Assembly: GCA_002973635.1 (NCBI GenBank)
Contig: CP027224.1
Coordinates: 3,110,501-3,174,500, forward strand
From: Lysinibacillus sp. B2A1
GTDB taxonomy: Bacteria > Bacillota > Bacilli > Bacillales_A > Planococcaceae
Length of the DNA stretch: 64,000 nt
Reading direction: 5' to 3'
Made by a program: the position numbers and the translations under genes. The notes under the pieces are model-generated. The model saw nothing but the letters and a program-made list of their open reading frames with translations, was not told the origin of the DNA and made no database searches. Positions 8,917 through 18,520 of the stretch are shown in pieces. How positions within the stretch are numbered: position 1 is the stretch's first letter; every line of letters starts with the position of its first letter.

Positions 8917-8960
8917 CTTTTTGTAGGGTCGTCATAATTCGTACATCTTCCTTTCTAGCA
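8917..8960 (-). pseudogene. Displaced original 5' end of yfkAB
   Basis: Minus strand: AGGAAG, 11 bases, ATG at 8935 and codons for MTTLQK up to the core repeat; further reading leaves homology at once. The six codons fit directly onto KVTPQNDAW of the intact gene. The former yfkAB promoter should lie between here and 9171. Short, so assignment rests on frame agreement and geometry. Confidence 0.6.
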
Positions 8961-9171
8961 ATCTATTGTCTCATATTCGTTGCTATTTTCAAATATGAAA
9001 TTATCAAAAGTGCTATTTTTAGGGTAATTATCGCCTTCATTTATTGAATAATCTGCTTGATCAAACCAAATATTGGATAAAGAAAAACGATTTTGCTGTT
9101 ATTTTTTTAGAAAAACGTTATGATAGTAAGAGCGAAATGGTAATATAGCACCAAAGAAAGTAGGAAATAAC

Positions 9172-9876
9172 ATGACAAAGTATGAAACATTATTGTTTGA
9201 TGTAGATGACACTTTATTAGATTTTGATGTTGCTGAAAATGCAGCACTTAACCATTTATTTAAGCAGGAAAACATCATAGCAACCCCAACATTGGTTTCA
9301 CGTTATAAAGAAATAAATGAATCTATGTGGCGTGCTTTTGAACGTGGTGAAGTGGCTAAAGATACGCTACATAATACGCGATTTTCTATTGCATTAAAGG
9401 AATTCGGCTATGATGTTGATGGTACCTATTTTGAAGCAATTTTTCAGAAATATTTGCAGGAGGCACACCATTATGTAGATGGTGCCTATGAAGTCATTCA
9501 GCAGCTAGCTAATGACTATGATTTATATGTTGTATCTAATGGTAAAACAGGTACTCAAAATAAACGATTACAGGATGCACAACTAGCTCAATTTTTTAAA
9601 GGCATCTTTATATCAGAGCAAACTGGCTTTCAGAAACCAATGCCAGCCTTTTTTGACTACGTTTTTGAACGTATTGATGGGTTACAAAAGGATAAAACAT
9701 TAATTATTGGCGATTCATTAACATCTGATATAAAAGGCGGATTACAAGCAGGCATTGATACATGCTGGTTTAATATACGCCATATTGACAATACAAGTAC
9801 GATTCAACCGCATTATGAAATTAAAAAGCTACACGAGCTACATGTCCTATTAGACAATAAAATAACACTTATATAG
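9172..9876 (+). CDS. HAD-superfamily nucleotide phosphatase, YjjG/YfnB type
   Basis: 234 residues. Catalytic motif I is DVDDTLLDF (nucleophile Asp, residues 10-14), motif II VVSNG, motif III Lys in the QKPMP region, motif IV IIGDSLTSDIKGG. These motifs and length match the YjjG family of pyrimidine 5'-nucleotidases, which clear non-canonical nucleoside monophosphates; substrate is inferred from family. Monocistronic, with a strong terminator 11 bases after the stop. Its upstream region was probably shared with a divergent yfkAB promoter before the element inserted. Confidence 0.88.
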   Translation: MTKYETLLFDVDDTLLDFDVAENAALNHLFKQENIIATPTLVSRYKEINESMWRAFERGEVAKDTLHNTRFSIALKEFGYDVDGTYFEAIFQKYLQEAHHYVDGAYEVIQQLANDYDLYVVSNGKTGTQNKRLQDAQLAQFFKGIFISEQTGFQKPMPAFFDYVFERIDGLQKDKTLIIGDSLTSDIKGGLQAGIDTCWFNIRHIDNTSTIQPHYEIKKLHELHVLLDNKITLI

Positions 9877-9887
9877 AAACATGCTTA

Positions 9888-9918
9888 CTACACTTCGCAA
9901 ATTGAAGTGTAGTTTTTT
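9888..9918 (+). terminator. Terminator of HAD phosphatase gene
   Basis: CTACACTTC, 7-base loop, GAAGTGTAG, then T6. Confidence 0.9.
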
Positions 9919-10031
9919 GTTGGAAAATTTCTAGGACTAGAGAGCTTAGTGGAGTATATGCTAAAAATACTATATTTTTACAAAGTGTATTCCAGTATGA
10001 TAGTTTTAGATGAAAAGAAAGGAGCAGCAAC

Positions 10032-10945
10032 ATGAAAGGAAAAATTCGAGCGGGAGTACTAGCCGGCATACTAAGTATTACATTGGCAACTCCTTTACAA
10101 GCACATGCCTATCAAGAGCCCACGGATTATGTACATATGAAAACATCAAATATGATTGTTTACTCTGCCTATGGCGCCAAAATTAATGCCTCTGAAAAGG
10201 GCGATACGTTTAGTATTAAAGCGACTATCGTCAATAACCGTCAGCCTCTAGAAATTGAAATTTTCAAAAATGGACAGGATGGAATTTTAAAACAAGTAGC
10301 TAAAAAAGGGGTAATGGAGCCTGTTGCGTATCGAGACTTAGGCGATCGCGTGGTTGCCATAATTCATAATAGTGCAGAATTAAAATTTGTAAATCCACAG
10401 CCAATTTACTTTCGAGATATAGATAATTCAGAGTATAGTACGTATATTTCTACATTAGCGGAACGGGGTATTGTCCAAGGAAGAACAGCAGATCATTTTG
10501 GCGTAAATGATTCTTTAACACGTGCTCAGTTTAGTGCATTACTAGCCCGTGCCTTCAGCTTTCAACCAGTTCAAGCAACCCAATTTAAAGATATTGATGC
10601 CAAGAAATCCTGGTATGGGGCTATGTTGGTGCATTACATTCTTTAGGAATTATCAAAGGAAAATCTCAAAATTTATTTGATCCTAATGGGAAAATAACAC
10701 GACAGCAAGCAATACTAATGGTTGGTCGAACATTGGATGCAGTTGATTTTGTTCAAGAAGAATTTGTGTCTTTACCTTATCAAGATAGCTTTAATCTACA
10801 AGAGGAAGCATTGCACCATACACAAACTTTATATGCAATTGGAGCGTTAAACGACCATATGAATTTATTACCAAATCAAACGATTACACGAGGAGAATTT
10901 GCTAAAATGCTAGCGGTATCATTAGAAGCTGCTGGAAGAATGTAA
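10032..10945 (+). pseudogene. SLH-domain surface protein, broken by a one-base frameshift
   Basis: Starts with a signal peptide (residues 1-26, ending PLQAHA) and a short unique region, then three S-layer homology domains: YFRDIDNSEYSTYIS..., FKDIDAKKSWYG..., and LPYQDSFNLQEEAL.... SLH domains bind pyruvylated secondary cell-wall polymer. The first frame stops at 10646 within SLH domain 2; the rest continues in another frame from about 10621 (YVGALHSLGIIKGK...) to 10945. One extra T between GGGGCT and ATGTTGG would restore WYGAYVGALHSLG, so a single base appears lost. It is either a real loss of function or a sequencing error. Ribosome site AAAGGAG precedes ATG 10032. Confidence 0.85.
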
Positions 10946-10957
10946 TAGTAACAGTAA

Positions 10958-10988
10958 GTCGAGGACATTATGTCTCTCGACTTTTTTT
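10958..10988 (+). terminator. Terminator after SLH gene
   Basis: GTCGAG GACA, loop TTA, TGTC, one bulged T, CTCGAC, then T7. The 250 bases after it up to cntK hold only the cnt control region and a possible 20-codon remnant of a minus-strand gene end (FAEQLITFIDKSK, stop at 10987). Confidence 0.8.
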
Positions 10989-11123
10989 ATTTGCTTTTAT
11001 CAATAAATGTGATTAATTGCTCTGCAAAAAGCACAGAATCAATTTGAAATTGCTCCTATGCGGTACAAGTATATGCTGATTGCTTTTCAAAGATAAGTTT
11101 TTCAAAATTTGTTCTTTCATCTA

Positions 11124-11151
11124 TTGACAACCATAAAAAATATGGTAAATT
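11124..11151 (+). promoter_or_regulatory. Promoter of the cnt operon
   Basis: TTGACA (11124-11129), 16-base spacer, TAAATT (11146-11151). The spacer contains a small dyad, CCATA and TATGG. Confidence 0.6.
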
Positions 11152-11166
11152 AAAAAACATGAATGA

Positions 11167-11187
11167 TAATAGTAATCATTACGATTA
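11167..11187 (+). promoter_or_regulatory. Zur-like operator of the cnt operon
   Basis: TAATAGTAAT C ATTACGATTA matches the B. subtilis Zur consensus (7-1-7 dyad TCGTAAT N ATTACGA with flanks) at 17 of 20 arm positions as I recall that consensus. It lies just downstream of the -10, around the expected start of transcription, a repressing position. Zinc control of cnt is known in Staphylococcus aureus. A Fur role cannot be excluded because Zur and Fur boxes are alike. Confidence 0.65.
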
Positions 11188-11233
11188 ACGTTGTTTTTCT
11201 AAATATGGGTGAAATATTGAGAAGGAGTTTATT

Positions 11234-12052
11234 ATGTTACAGGAAGTTGAATTTATAAAAATGAACCCTACAGAAAATATGACTGTATTAATAAAAACAC
11301 CTCATGCTATTGCAGATTACACAAAAATTGCGACCAAAATAATGTCTTATAGCAATGTCCATGCTGAACAGGTTGGCTTTATATGTGAATCAGCACATGA
11401 TGATGTACATGCAAGGCTCTGCATGTCAGGTGGGGAGTTTTGTGGAAATGCTTGTATGGCACTAGCTTGTTTACTCGCATCAGAGCAGCCAAGTATAAAA
11501 AATGTTGTACTGGAGTCCTCCGGGATGGAGGATTTAGTTATTTGTACTGTTGAAAAAAATGCTCAGCAATTTGAATGCCAAGTAACTATGCCTGTGCCTG
11601 ATAAAATTTGGAGCAGAAAGCTTCCTTTTGGAGAAATCAATCTGGAAACAATTTTTATTAAATATAACTGCTTTCTTCACATTATTGTCAAAGTAATTGC
11701 CTTTGATAATGCTGTAAAGGAAAATGCAGAGAGTCTAGCTAAATTATTGGGCAGCGCAATGGATGAACAACTAATCGGTATATTATTGTACAAAGAAGAA
11801 ACTGCCGAATTAAAGCCTCTCATTTTTGTACCAGCTTTAGATAGCATGGTTTGGGAAAGTGGATGTGGCTCAGGAACAGCATCTATCGGTTATTTTTTAG
11901 CATGGAAAAACAGGGCTAAGATTATGACCAATGTGAAGCAGCCAGGAGGCATTATTCAAGTTTTTGCTAATTACACAGAGACATCAAAGTATGCACATAT
12001 TAAGGGTGTTGTTGAAATAGTAGCAAAGGGAACAGCATATATTGAACTTTAA
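11234..12052 (+). CDS. cntK: Histidine racemase for opine metallophore, CntK type
   Basis: 272 residues of the diaminopimelate-epimerase fold. The two catalytic Cys are visible in GGEFCGNACMA and SGCGSGTASIG, at the places used by DapF and by CntK. CntK converts L-His to D-His, the first building block of staphylopine; assignment to CntK rather than DapF rests on the operon, which follows cntKLMABCDFE exactly. ATG 11234 has AAGGAG 8 bases upstream. First gene after the Zur-like box. Confidence 0.85.
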   Translation: MLQEVEFIKMNPTENMTVLIKTPHAIADYTKIATKIMSYSNVHAEQVGFICESAHDDVHARLCMSGGEFCGNACMALACLLASEQPSIKNVVLESSGMEDLVICTVEKNAQQFECQVTMPVPDKIWSRKLPFGEINLETIFIKYNCFLHIIVKVIAFDNAVKENAESLAKLLGSAMDEQLIGILLYKEETAELKPLIFVPALDSMVWESGCGSGTASIGYFLAWKNRAKIMTNVKQPGGIIQVFANYTETSKYAHIKGVVEIVAKGTAYIEL

Positions 12053-12076
12053 TTCCAAAGCATAGGAGTGAAGTAT

Positions 12077-12880
12077 GTGAAGGTTGCACAATCTTTTTTA
12101 GGAAAACTACATGACTTTGATAATAAATTTCAGCTCTTGATTAATCAAAGCAATCAGCATCAAGCGGAGAATGAAAATATAGAGCTACGAGAAATAATCG
12201 ATGACTATTCTTCGTTTATTACGAATCCTGATCATGAAAAATATTGGCTTCATTTAGATTCATCAACTGAAATAGTAACGTTAATCGAGAAACTAAGAGC
12301 AAACTCCTCTGTTTGTGTGAAACTTATGGAAAAATATCGTGCTTTAAAATTATTGCATGAAAATGAGGAAATCGCTGACTATTTTCGTAATATTGAAGAC
12401 TGTATTGAAAAGGAATTTGGCGGCTTTCAAATTACCAATCAATCCAAAGTGTTATTAGTGGGGTCTGGCGCTTTTCCTATGACCTTATTATTGATTGCAG
12501 AACGAACAGGTGCCGAAGTCTTTGGCATTGATATTGATGATGAAGCCATTCAATTGGGTAGACAGGTAGTACATAAATTAGGAAAGCATTTACCGATTCA
12601 AATTTACAATAAGCCTGTAGAGGACCTCGCAGCTATTCAACAAATTAGCCATATTATATTTAGCTCAACCGTTAGCTGCAAATATGACATATTAGAACAA
12701 TTATATGATGTCACAAAACAGGATGTAATCGTTGCTATGCGATATGGAGATGGATTAAAGTCTCTTTTTAATTATCCAATGAGAACGGTAGACGCAACAA
12801 AATGGCAATTAGTAGAGCAAATTATGCACCCTCAAAGTGTATTCGATATTGCTTTGTATCAAAAAGCTCAATCAATTTGA
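12077..12880 (+). CDS. cntL: Nicotianamine-synthase-like aminobutanoyltransferase, CntL type
   Basis: About 267 residues. A Rossmann methyltransferase-like core is seen at the SAM site (VLLVGSGAFPMTLLLIAERT then VFGIDIDDEAI), with a helical N-terminal part. CntL moves an aminobutyrate group from S-adenosylmethionine to D-His. GTG 12077 is preferred to GTG 12068 because AGGAG (12064-12068) is 8 bases before it. Follows cntK by 24 bases. Confidence 0.85.
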   Translation: MKVAQSFLGKLHDFDNKFQLLINQSNQHQAENENIELREIIDDYSSFITNPDHEKYWLHLDSSTEIVTLIEKLRANSSVCVKLMEKYRALKLLHENEEIADYFRNIEDCIEKEFGGFQITNQSKVLLVGSGAFPMTLLLIAERTGAEVFGIDIDDEAIQLGRQVVHKLGKHLPIQIYNKPVEDLAAIQQISHIIFSSTVSCKYDILEQLYDVTKQDVIVAMRYGDGLKSLFNYPMRTVDATKWQLVEQIMHPQSVFDIALYQKAQSI

Positions 12881-12897
12881 TAGATAGGGAGAAGGGT

Positions 12898-14187
12898 ATG
12901 ACTTATTTTAAAAGGGTTTTACTGTTAGGAACAGGGCCGACAGCTATTCAATTAGCTGTCAATCTTAAGAATTATTTAAATAGTAAAGTAGCTATAGCTG
13001 GCCGAGAGTCTTTACGCTCCAATATGTTCTATGAGGCTGTAATCCAACAGCAGCTTGCAATTAAAGTACATATACAAAATCCACAGCATCAATCTGTCGC
13101 GGGAGAATGTATGCTCGATGATCTTTTTAAGGGATATCATACAATTTCAGGGGATTGGGATACGGTTGTCCTAAGTGTCACTACTGATGCTTATATGGAC
13201 GTATTATCACAAATTGATAGCCAAGTATTGAAGAAGGTCAAATGCTTTCTTTTAATTTCACCAACATTTGGCTCTAATCATTTAATTAGGAATTATTTAA
13301 AGCAAATTTCTTCTTGTGCTGAGGTGATTAGCTTTTCAACCTACTATGGTGATACAAGGTGGCTACAGGATGTACCTTCAAATGAGGTGATAACAACAGG
13401 AGTAAAGAAAACCATTTACATTGGCTCCTATGGGACGAAAATGGATCGCTTGGCAAAGCTAAGTGAACTATTTTATCAGCTAGGTATTGAATTAAAAGTT
13501 TTAGCAACACCGTTAGAGGCAGAAACAAGAAATATCTCTTTATATGTACATCCTGCCTTGTTTATGAATGATTTTTCATTAAAGGCTATATTTGACGAGC
13601 AAACAATAACGAAGTATGTTTATAAGCTTTATCCTGAGGGGCCTATTACATATACAATGATTCGCCATTTATTAAATTATTGGAAAGAAATGATGGAGAT
13701 TGTGAAGCAGGTCAATATTCAACCTCTGAATTTATTAAAGTTCATGGTAGACGATAACTATCCATTACAATCTGCTAGTATTGCTCGACAAGATATAGAA
13801 AATTTCAGCAAGCTTGAGTCTATTCATCAAGAGTATCTGCTCTATATTCGATATGCTTCTTTATTAATAGATCCATTTTCTAAACCCACTCAAGAGGGAA
13901 AATATTTTGATTTTTCAGCAGTTCCTCTTAGAAGGATTTTTATGAATCATCAGGGTGAATGGGATATTCCTAGAATGCCCAAAGAAGATTACTACCGTGT
14001 GAAAATTATTCAGGGAATTGCTAAGGCACTAAGGCTGGAAAGTCCAACAATTGATTTATTCATACAGACTTATGAAGAAAAACTGCAACAAATGGTCGCT
14101 TCATCTCAGAACAGATCATACTCAGAGGCCTTTCAAGTAAAATCTTTTTCACAAGATATCGAGATGATATGCAAGGAATTAACATAA
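12898..14187 (+). CDS. cntM: Opine dehydrogenase, CntM type
   Basis: About 429 residues. N-terminal NAD(P)-binding Rossmann motif LLLGTGPTAIQLAVNL. CntM condenses the CntL product with an alpha-keto acid (pyruvate gives staphylopine, alpha-ketoglutarate gives pseudopaline-like products); the keto acid used here cannot be read from sequence. The frame is open from 12802 but ATG 12898 is the start: GGGAGAAGGG precedes it and the Rossmann motif then sits at residue 8-12; a 12802 start would overlap cntL by 79 bases. Confidence 0.85.
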   Translation: MTYFKRVLLLGTGPTAIQLAVNLKNYLNSKVAIAGRESLRSNMFYEAVIQQQLAIKVHIQNPQHQSVAGECMLDDLFKGYHTISGDWDTVVLSVTTDAYMDVLSQIDSQVLKKVKCFLLISPTFGSNHLIRNYLKQISSCAEVISFSTYYGDTRWLQDVPSNEVITTGVKKTIYIGSYGTKMDRLAKLSELFYQLGIELKVLATPLEAETRNISLYVHPALFMNDFSLKAIFDEQTITKYVYKLYPEGPITYTMIRHLLNYWKEMMEIVKQVNIQPLNLLKFMVDDNYPLQSASIARQDIENFSKLESIHQEYLLYIRYASLLIDPFSKPTQEGKYFDFSAVPLRRIFMNHQGEWDIPRMPKEDYYRVKIIQGIAKALRLESPTIDLFIQTYEEKLQQMVASSQNRSYSEAFQVKSFSQDIEMICKELT

Positions 14188-14234
14188 AAAGTTAATAAAA
14201 TACAAATTGAATGCACTATAAGGAGCGAACGGCA

Positions 14235-15824
14235 TTGGTTAAAAGAATACAAACAATTATAGCAATGATTTTTACACTATTCATACTAGTGGCATGTTCA
14301 ACGACTACAGAAAAAAGTGAGTTGAAAAAAGATGAGCTTGTGTATGCCACTGTAAAGGACATTAATGACATGAACCCTCATTTATACCCTGGCTCCATGT
14401 CAGCCCAGGGCATGGTTTATGAATCGTTAGTAGAAAATACGGAGGATGGCATTAAACCATTGCTTGCTGAATCCTGGGATATTTCGAAGGATGGGACAAT
14501 CTATACCTTCCATTTAAGAAAAGATGTTGTCTTTCATGATGGAGAGCCGTTTAATGCGGATGCTGTCAAACAAAATATTGAGGCCGTTCAGCGAAATAAG
14601 GAAAAGCATGCATGGATTAAATTATCAACAAAAATTTTGAATGTAGAGGCTGTTGATGAATGGACTGTACGTTTAACACTTTCTGAGGCATATTATCCAA
14701 CATTAGTGGAATTATCCATGACACGTCCATATGTGTTCCTCTCGCCAAAAGATTTTAAAAATGGGGAAACAAAAGATGGTGTACAAGGTTTTCATGGCAC
14801 AGGACCTTATCAGCTAATGGAGCATAAGGTAGATCAATATGCTGTGTTTGAGGCAAATGAAAAATATTGGGCGGGATCACCGAAGTTAAAAAAAATTACA
14901 GCGAAAGTTTTGCCTGCGGGAGAAACAACACTACTAGCCCTGCAAAAAGGGGAAGTGAATTTTGCCTTTACGGATGATCGAGGTGCGGACAGTATTCATA
15001 TCGAAGGCATGAACAAGCTAGTACAGACAGGTGATTATCAACTTGTTAGAAGTAAACAAATGAATACAAAAATGATTGTGGCTAACAGCAGTAAAATGGA
15101 TAATCCCGTTAGTGATAAGAGTGTTCGGGAGGCTATTTGGTACGCCATTGATCGCGAAACAATTAGCCGTGATATTTTCGAAGAGGCAGAAACACCAGCA
15201 AATTCACTTTTTTCCACAAATATTAATTATGCAGGTATTCCATTACAACAACGAAATTATGATGCTGTAAAAGCGAATGATTTATTAGAAAAAGCCGGAT
15301 GGACAAGGAGTACTGAGGGAGCAGTACGAGAGAAAAATGGCAAGAAATTAATGATACAACTTTTTTACGATAGTAATTCATCGTCTCAAAAGGCACAGGG
15401 AGAGTATATGCAACACGCATTGAAAGGCATTGGCATCGATTTAGAATTAATTGGGGAGGAATCCACTTCCATCGCCAATCGAAGAACAACAGGAGAGTAT
15501 GATTTATTATTCAATCAAACATGGGGCTTAGCCTATGATCCGCAAAGTACTGTGGCTGCTTTTACGGCTTCTTATAAACATGCAACACAGGGAATTGCAA
15601 ATGCCAATCAATTCTATCAAAAAATTGAGGATGTTTTAGTTTCAAGAGAGGAAGACCAGCGCAGGGCATTATACAAGGATATTTTGACAACTGTACATGA
15701 GGAAGCAATCTTCATTCCTCTTACGAATGGCAATGTAACGGTAGTTGCTCCTAAGCAATTACAGGGTATTTCGTTTAAGCAGACGCAATACGAATTACCA
15801 TTTGAACAAATGTATTTTCAATAG
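14235..15824 (+). CDS. cntA: Metallophore/nickel-type ABC transporter substrate-binding lipoprotein, CntA type
   Basis: A 529-residue SBP of the peptide/nickel family (SBP_bac_5). Lipobox LFILVACS gives a lipidated Cys near residue 22. Core landmarks: AESWDISKDGTIYTFHLRKD, FHDGEPFNADAVKQNIE, FHGTGPYQL. It captures the metal-metallophore complex at the cell surface. TTG 14235 is chosen: AAGGAG (14220-14225) lies 9 bases before it, whereas ATG 14211 has no ribosome site. Confidence 0.88.
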   Translation: MVKRIQTIIAMIFTLFILVACSTTTEKSELKKDELVYATVKDINDMNPHLYPGSMSAQGMVYESLVENTEDGIKPLLAESWDISKDGTIYTFHLRKDVVFHDGEPFNADAVKQNIEAVQRNKEKHAWIKLSTKILNVEAVDEWTVRLTLSEAYYPTLVELSMTRPYVFLSPKDFKNGETKDGVQGFHGTGPYQLMEHKVDQYAVFEANEKYWAGSPKLKKITAKVLPAGETTLLALQKGEVNFAFTDDRGADSIHIEGMNKLVQTGDYQLVRSKQMNTKMIVANSSKMDNPVSDKSVREAIWYAIDRETISRDIFEEAETPANSLFSTNINYAGIPLQQRNYDAVKANDLLEKAGWTRSTEGAVREKNGKKLMIQLFYDSNSSSQKAQGEYMQHALKGIGIDLELIGEESTSIANRRTTGEYDLLFNQTWGLAYDPQSTVAAFTASYKHATQGIANANQFYQKIEDVLVSREEDQRRALYKDILTTVHEEAIFIPLTNGNVTVVAPKQLQGISFKQTQYELPFEQMYFQ

Positions 15825-15872
15825 TTTAGCAAATGAAATTAGACCATTTGCTAAATTTACAGGAGGTTTTTG

Positions 15873-16811
15873 ATGGGAGCTTATATTTTTAAGAGGATGC
15901 TTATCACAATTCCCATGCTTATTGCTGTATCATTTATAACCTTTCTATTAGTTAGTTTTTCTCCCATAGAGCCTGCTGAGATTGTGTTACAGGCTCAAGA
16001 GGTTCCTGTCATCACGGAGGAATTACTGCATCAAACGAATGAAGAGCTTGGATTTAATAAGCCATTTCTTACGCAATACTTAAATTGGCTGAAGGAAAGT
16101 CTGCGTTTTAATTTTGGTGATTCCTATGTGAAAAATGAATCAGTTATGAACCTTATCCAGCCCGCTTTTAGTAATACATTAAAATTGACGATTGCCTCCT
16201 CAATTTTTATTGTGATTTTTTCTATAGTATTCGGCGTAATTTGCGCCCTCCATGAAAGACAGGTTGTTGATCGAACATTAAGTGCGATTTTGATGTTATT
16301 GACGGCTATACCATCCTATGGGTTAGGTGCTTTATTTATTATACTGTTTTCCGTCAAACTCGATCTTCTACCAACTAGTGGAATGGAGGATGGACTCAAA
16401 AGCTATGTTTTACCTGTTATCGTATTAGCTTTAGGCTATATTGGCATTTATTTCAGAACAATTCGTAGTGCGATGCTTAATCAAATACAGGAGGATTATG
16501 TACTTTATGATCGCGCATGTGGTCTTTCAGAGGGAAAAATTACTTGGCATATTTTACGTAATTCACTACAGGTAGCGGTATCGATATTTTGTATGGCGAT
16601 TCCGTTAATTTTAGGAGGAACAGTAGTGATTGAAAATATTTTTGCCTGGCCTGGATTGGGGAGCTTAAGTTTAAATGCCATTCTAAGCAGAGATTATCCA
16701 GTAATCCAAGCATACGTTTTGATTGTAACTGCTACATTTGTTGTTTTTAACATGCTTGCAGATATGATAAATGTCACGTTGAATCCTCGTCTAAGGAGTG
16801 GTGATAAGTGA
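15873..16811 (+). CDS. cntB: ABC transporter permease, CntB type
   Basis: 312 residues, six hydrophobic segments, BPD_transp_1 fold with the EAA-like cytoplasmic loop (DRACGLSEGKITWHILRNSL). One of two permeases in the metallophore importer. AGGAGG ends 6 bases before ATG 15873. Overlaps cntC by 4 bases. Confidence 0.88.
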   Translation: MGAYIFKRMLITIPMLIAVSFITFLLVSFSPIEPAEIVLQAQEVPVITEELLHQTNEELGFNKPFLTQYLNWLKESLRFNFGDSYVKNESVMNLIQPAFSNTLKLTIASSIFIVIFSIVFGVICALHERQVVDRTLSAILMLLTAIPSYGLGALFIILFSVKLDLLPTSGMEDGLKSYVLPVIVLALGYIGIYFRTIRSAMLNQIQEDYVLYDRACGLSEGKITWHILRNSLQVAVSIFCMAIPLILGGTVVIENIFAWPGLGSLSLNAILSRDYPVIQAYVLIVTATFVVFNMLADMINVTLNPRLRSGDK

Positions 16812-17695
16812 TAACTATAAAAAGTTTAAGCAAAGATAAAGTCGGTTTATGTTCCTTGTTTTTTATAGTGCTTGTCATGCTAGTCGGTTTGTTAGCACCA
16901 ATGTTAGCACCACATGATCCATTGGCTGTTAGGATGGAGCTTCGTTATGCACCACCTGCCTGGGAGTACTTATTTGGAAACGATCATTTAGGTAGAGATA
17001 TTTTTTCAAGAATTCTATATGGAATACGACCAAGTGTATTGTGGGTATTTGTTGCTTTAATTATTTCTACTTCATTAGGGGCATTGCTTGGCTTTTTATC
17101 GGGTTATTTTAGAGGGAATGTAGATGCATTGGTGATGAGGATCTGTGATGTGATGCTGTCCTTTCCTACATATGTTATTACCATGGCTATTGTAGCTATT
17201 TTAGGTGTGGGTTTAGAAAATATTCTGATTGCTTTTATCATCATTAAATGGGCATGGTTTACTCGTATTATCAGAACGTCTGTATTGCAGTATGTGGAGA
17301 TGGATTATGTAAAATATGCCCGTACTATTGGCATGTCCCCATTCTATATCATCTATAAACATATTCTACCATTAAGTTTTTCAGATATAGCAGTTGTAGC
17401 AAGCAGCTCAATGAGTTCAATGATGCTGCAAATATCCGGCCTATCTTTTTTAGGATTAGGTATGAAGGCCCCACATGCAGAGTGGGGGATGATGTTAAGT
17501 GAAGCAAGGGAGGTTATGTTTACCCGTCCAGAATTAATGATTGCTCCTGGTGTTGCCATAGTAAGTGTAGTGTTAGCCTTTAATTTTTTAGCAGATTCTT
17601 TACAGGTTGCACTTAATCCAAAACTTCGACAACCTGAAAAACGAAAAAGAAATAAATTACAAATTATGCTACTTAAAAGAGAGGTGGCGAAATAG
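16808..17695 (+). CDS. cntC: ABC transporter permease, CntC type
   Basis: 295 residues, OppC/NikC-like permease with N-terminal segment FIVLVMLVGLLAPMLAPHDP, the FGNDHLGRDIFSRILYGIR motif and the EAA loop (KYARTIGMSPFYIIYKHILP). GTG start overlaps the stop of cntB; AGGAG lies 9 bases upstream. Confidence 0.88.
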   Translation: MITIKSLSKDKVGLCSLFFIVLVMLVGLLAPMLAPHDPLAVRMELRYAPPAWEYLFGNDHLGRDIFSRILYGIRPSVLWVFVALIISTSLGALLGFLSGYFRGNVDALVMRICDVMLSFPTYVITMAIVAILGVGLENILIAFIIIKWAWFTRIIRTSVLQYVEMDYVKYARTIGMSPFYIIYKHILPLSFSDIAVVASSSMSSMMLQISGLSFLGLGMKAPHAEWGMMLSEAREVMFTRPELMIAPGVAIVSVVLAFNFLADSLQVALNPKLRQPEKRKRNKLQIMLLKREVAK

Positions 17696-17698
17696 GCA

Positions 17699-18520
17699 AT
17701 GGTTGTATTAGAGGTAAAGCAGTTAAGAGTATGGGATGAATACACAGGGCATGTCATTGTTCATAACACCTCTTTTAAGCTAGAAAGTGGGAAATGCCTT
17801 GCCATTGTTGGCGAGAGTGGAAGTGGCAAATCCCTTACTTGTCGAGCTATTATGCGACTTACTAAAAAATCATTCCGACAATCAGGTGAAATATATTTAA
17901 CTGATGTTGCATTACATGAGTTATCTGAGCAAAACATGCGGAAAAAAAGAGGAAAACATTTATATATGATCCTTCAAAATGGGATGACAGCATTTGATCC
18001 TTCTAGCAAGATAAAGGTACAGTTAATGGAAATATTAAAAACTCATTTTGATTGGAATGAGCAGGTAATGGAGCAAAAGTTGACGCAAGCTATGGAGAGT
18101 GTCAATTTGAAAAATACCAAAAAAAGTTTAAATTGTTACCCACATCAGCTATCAGGTGGAATGCTTCAGCGAATAATGATTGCCTTAGCATTAGTGCTAG
18201 AGCCAGATGTCATCATTGCAGATGAACCTACTACTGCATTAGATACAATTTCACAGTTTGAGGTAATAAATCAGCTATTACAGCTTCGCCAATCAATGAA
18301 AAGTGCTATTATTTTTGTTTCCCATGATCTAGGAATCGTTCGCAAAATTGCTGATGAGGTGATTGTGATGAAGGACGGAGAGGTTGTCGAACAGGGGAGT
18401 GTAGAGAGGATTTTTACGAATCCATCCCATGACTACACGAAATTCTTGATGTCCACTCGGGAGGTCTTAAGTACCAAATTTAAAGAAATCATGGAGAAGA
18501 GCGATGCAGTTAAACGTTGA
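17699..18520 (+). CDS. cntD: ABC transporter ATPase, CntD type
   Basis: 273 residues. Walker A GESGSGKS, signature LSGGMLQR, Walker B VIIADEPTTALD, switch His in FVSHDLG. OppD/NikD-like half of the importer ATPase pair. Begins 3 bases after cntC and overlaps cntF by 17. Confidence 0.88.
   Translation: MVVLEVKQLRVWDEYTGHVIVHNTSFKLESGKCLAIVGESGSGKSLTCRAIMRLTKKSFRQSGEIYLTDVALHELSEQNMRKKRGKHLYMILQNGMTAFDPSSKIKVQLMEILKTHFDWNEQVMEQKLTQAMESVNLKNTKKSLNCYPHQLSGGMLQRIMIALALVLEPDVIIADEPTTALDTISQFEVINQLLQLRQSMKSAIIFVSHDLGIVRKIADEVIVMKDGEVVEQGSVERIFTNPSHDYTKFLMSTREVLSTKFKEIMEKSDAVKR

Noticed and set aside
10600-10660. Programmed frameshift in the SLH gene
   Set aside because: No slippery heptamer or downstream structure seen; a one-base loss is simpler.
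10987-11060. Degraded minus-strand hydrolase gene
   Set aside because: Only about 20 codons look protein-like (SVLFAEQLITFIDKSK); too short to list as a gene.
12802-12897. Upstream extension of cntM
   Set aside because: It would overlap cntL by 79 bases and lacks a ribosome site; GGGAGAAGGG and ATG 12898 fit the Rossmann start.
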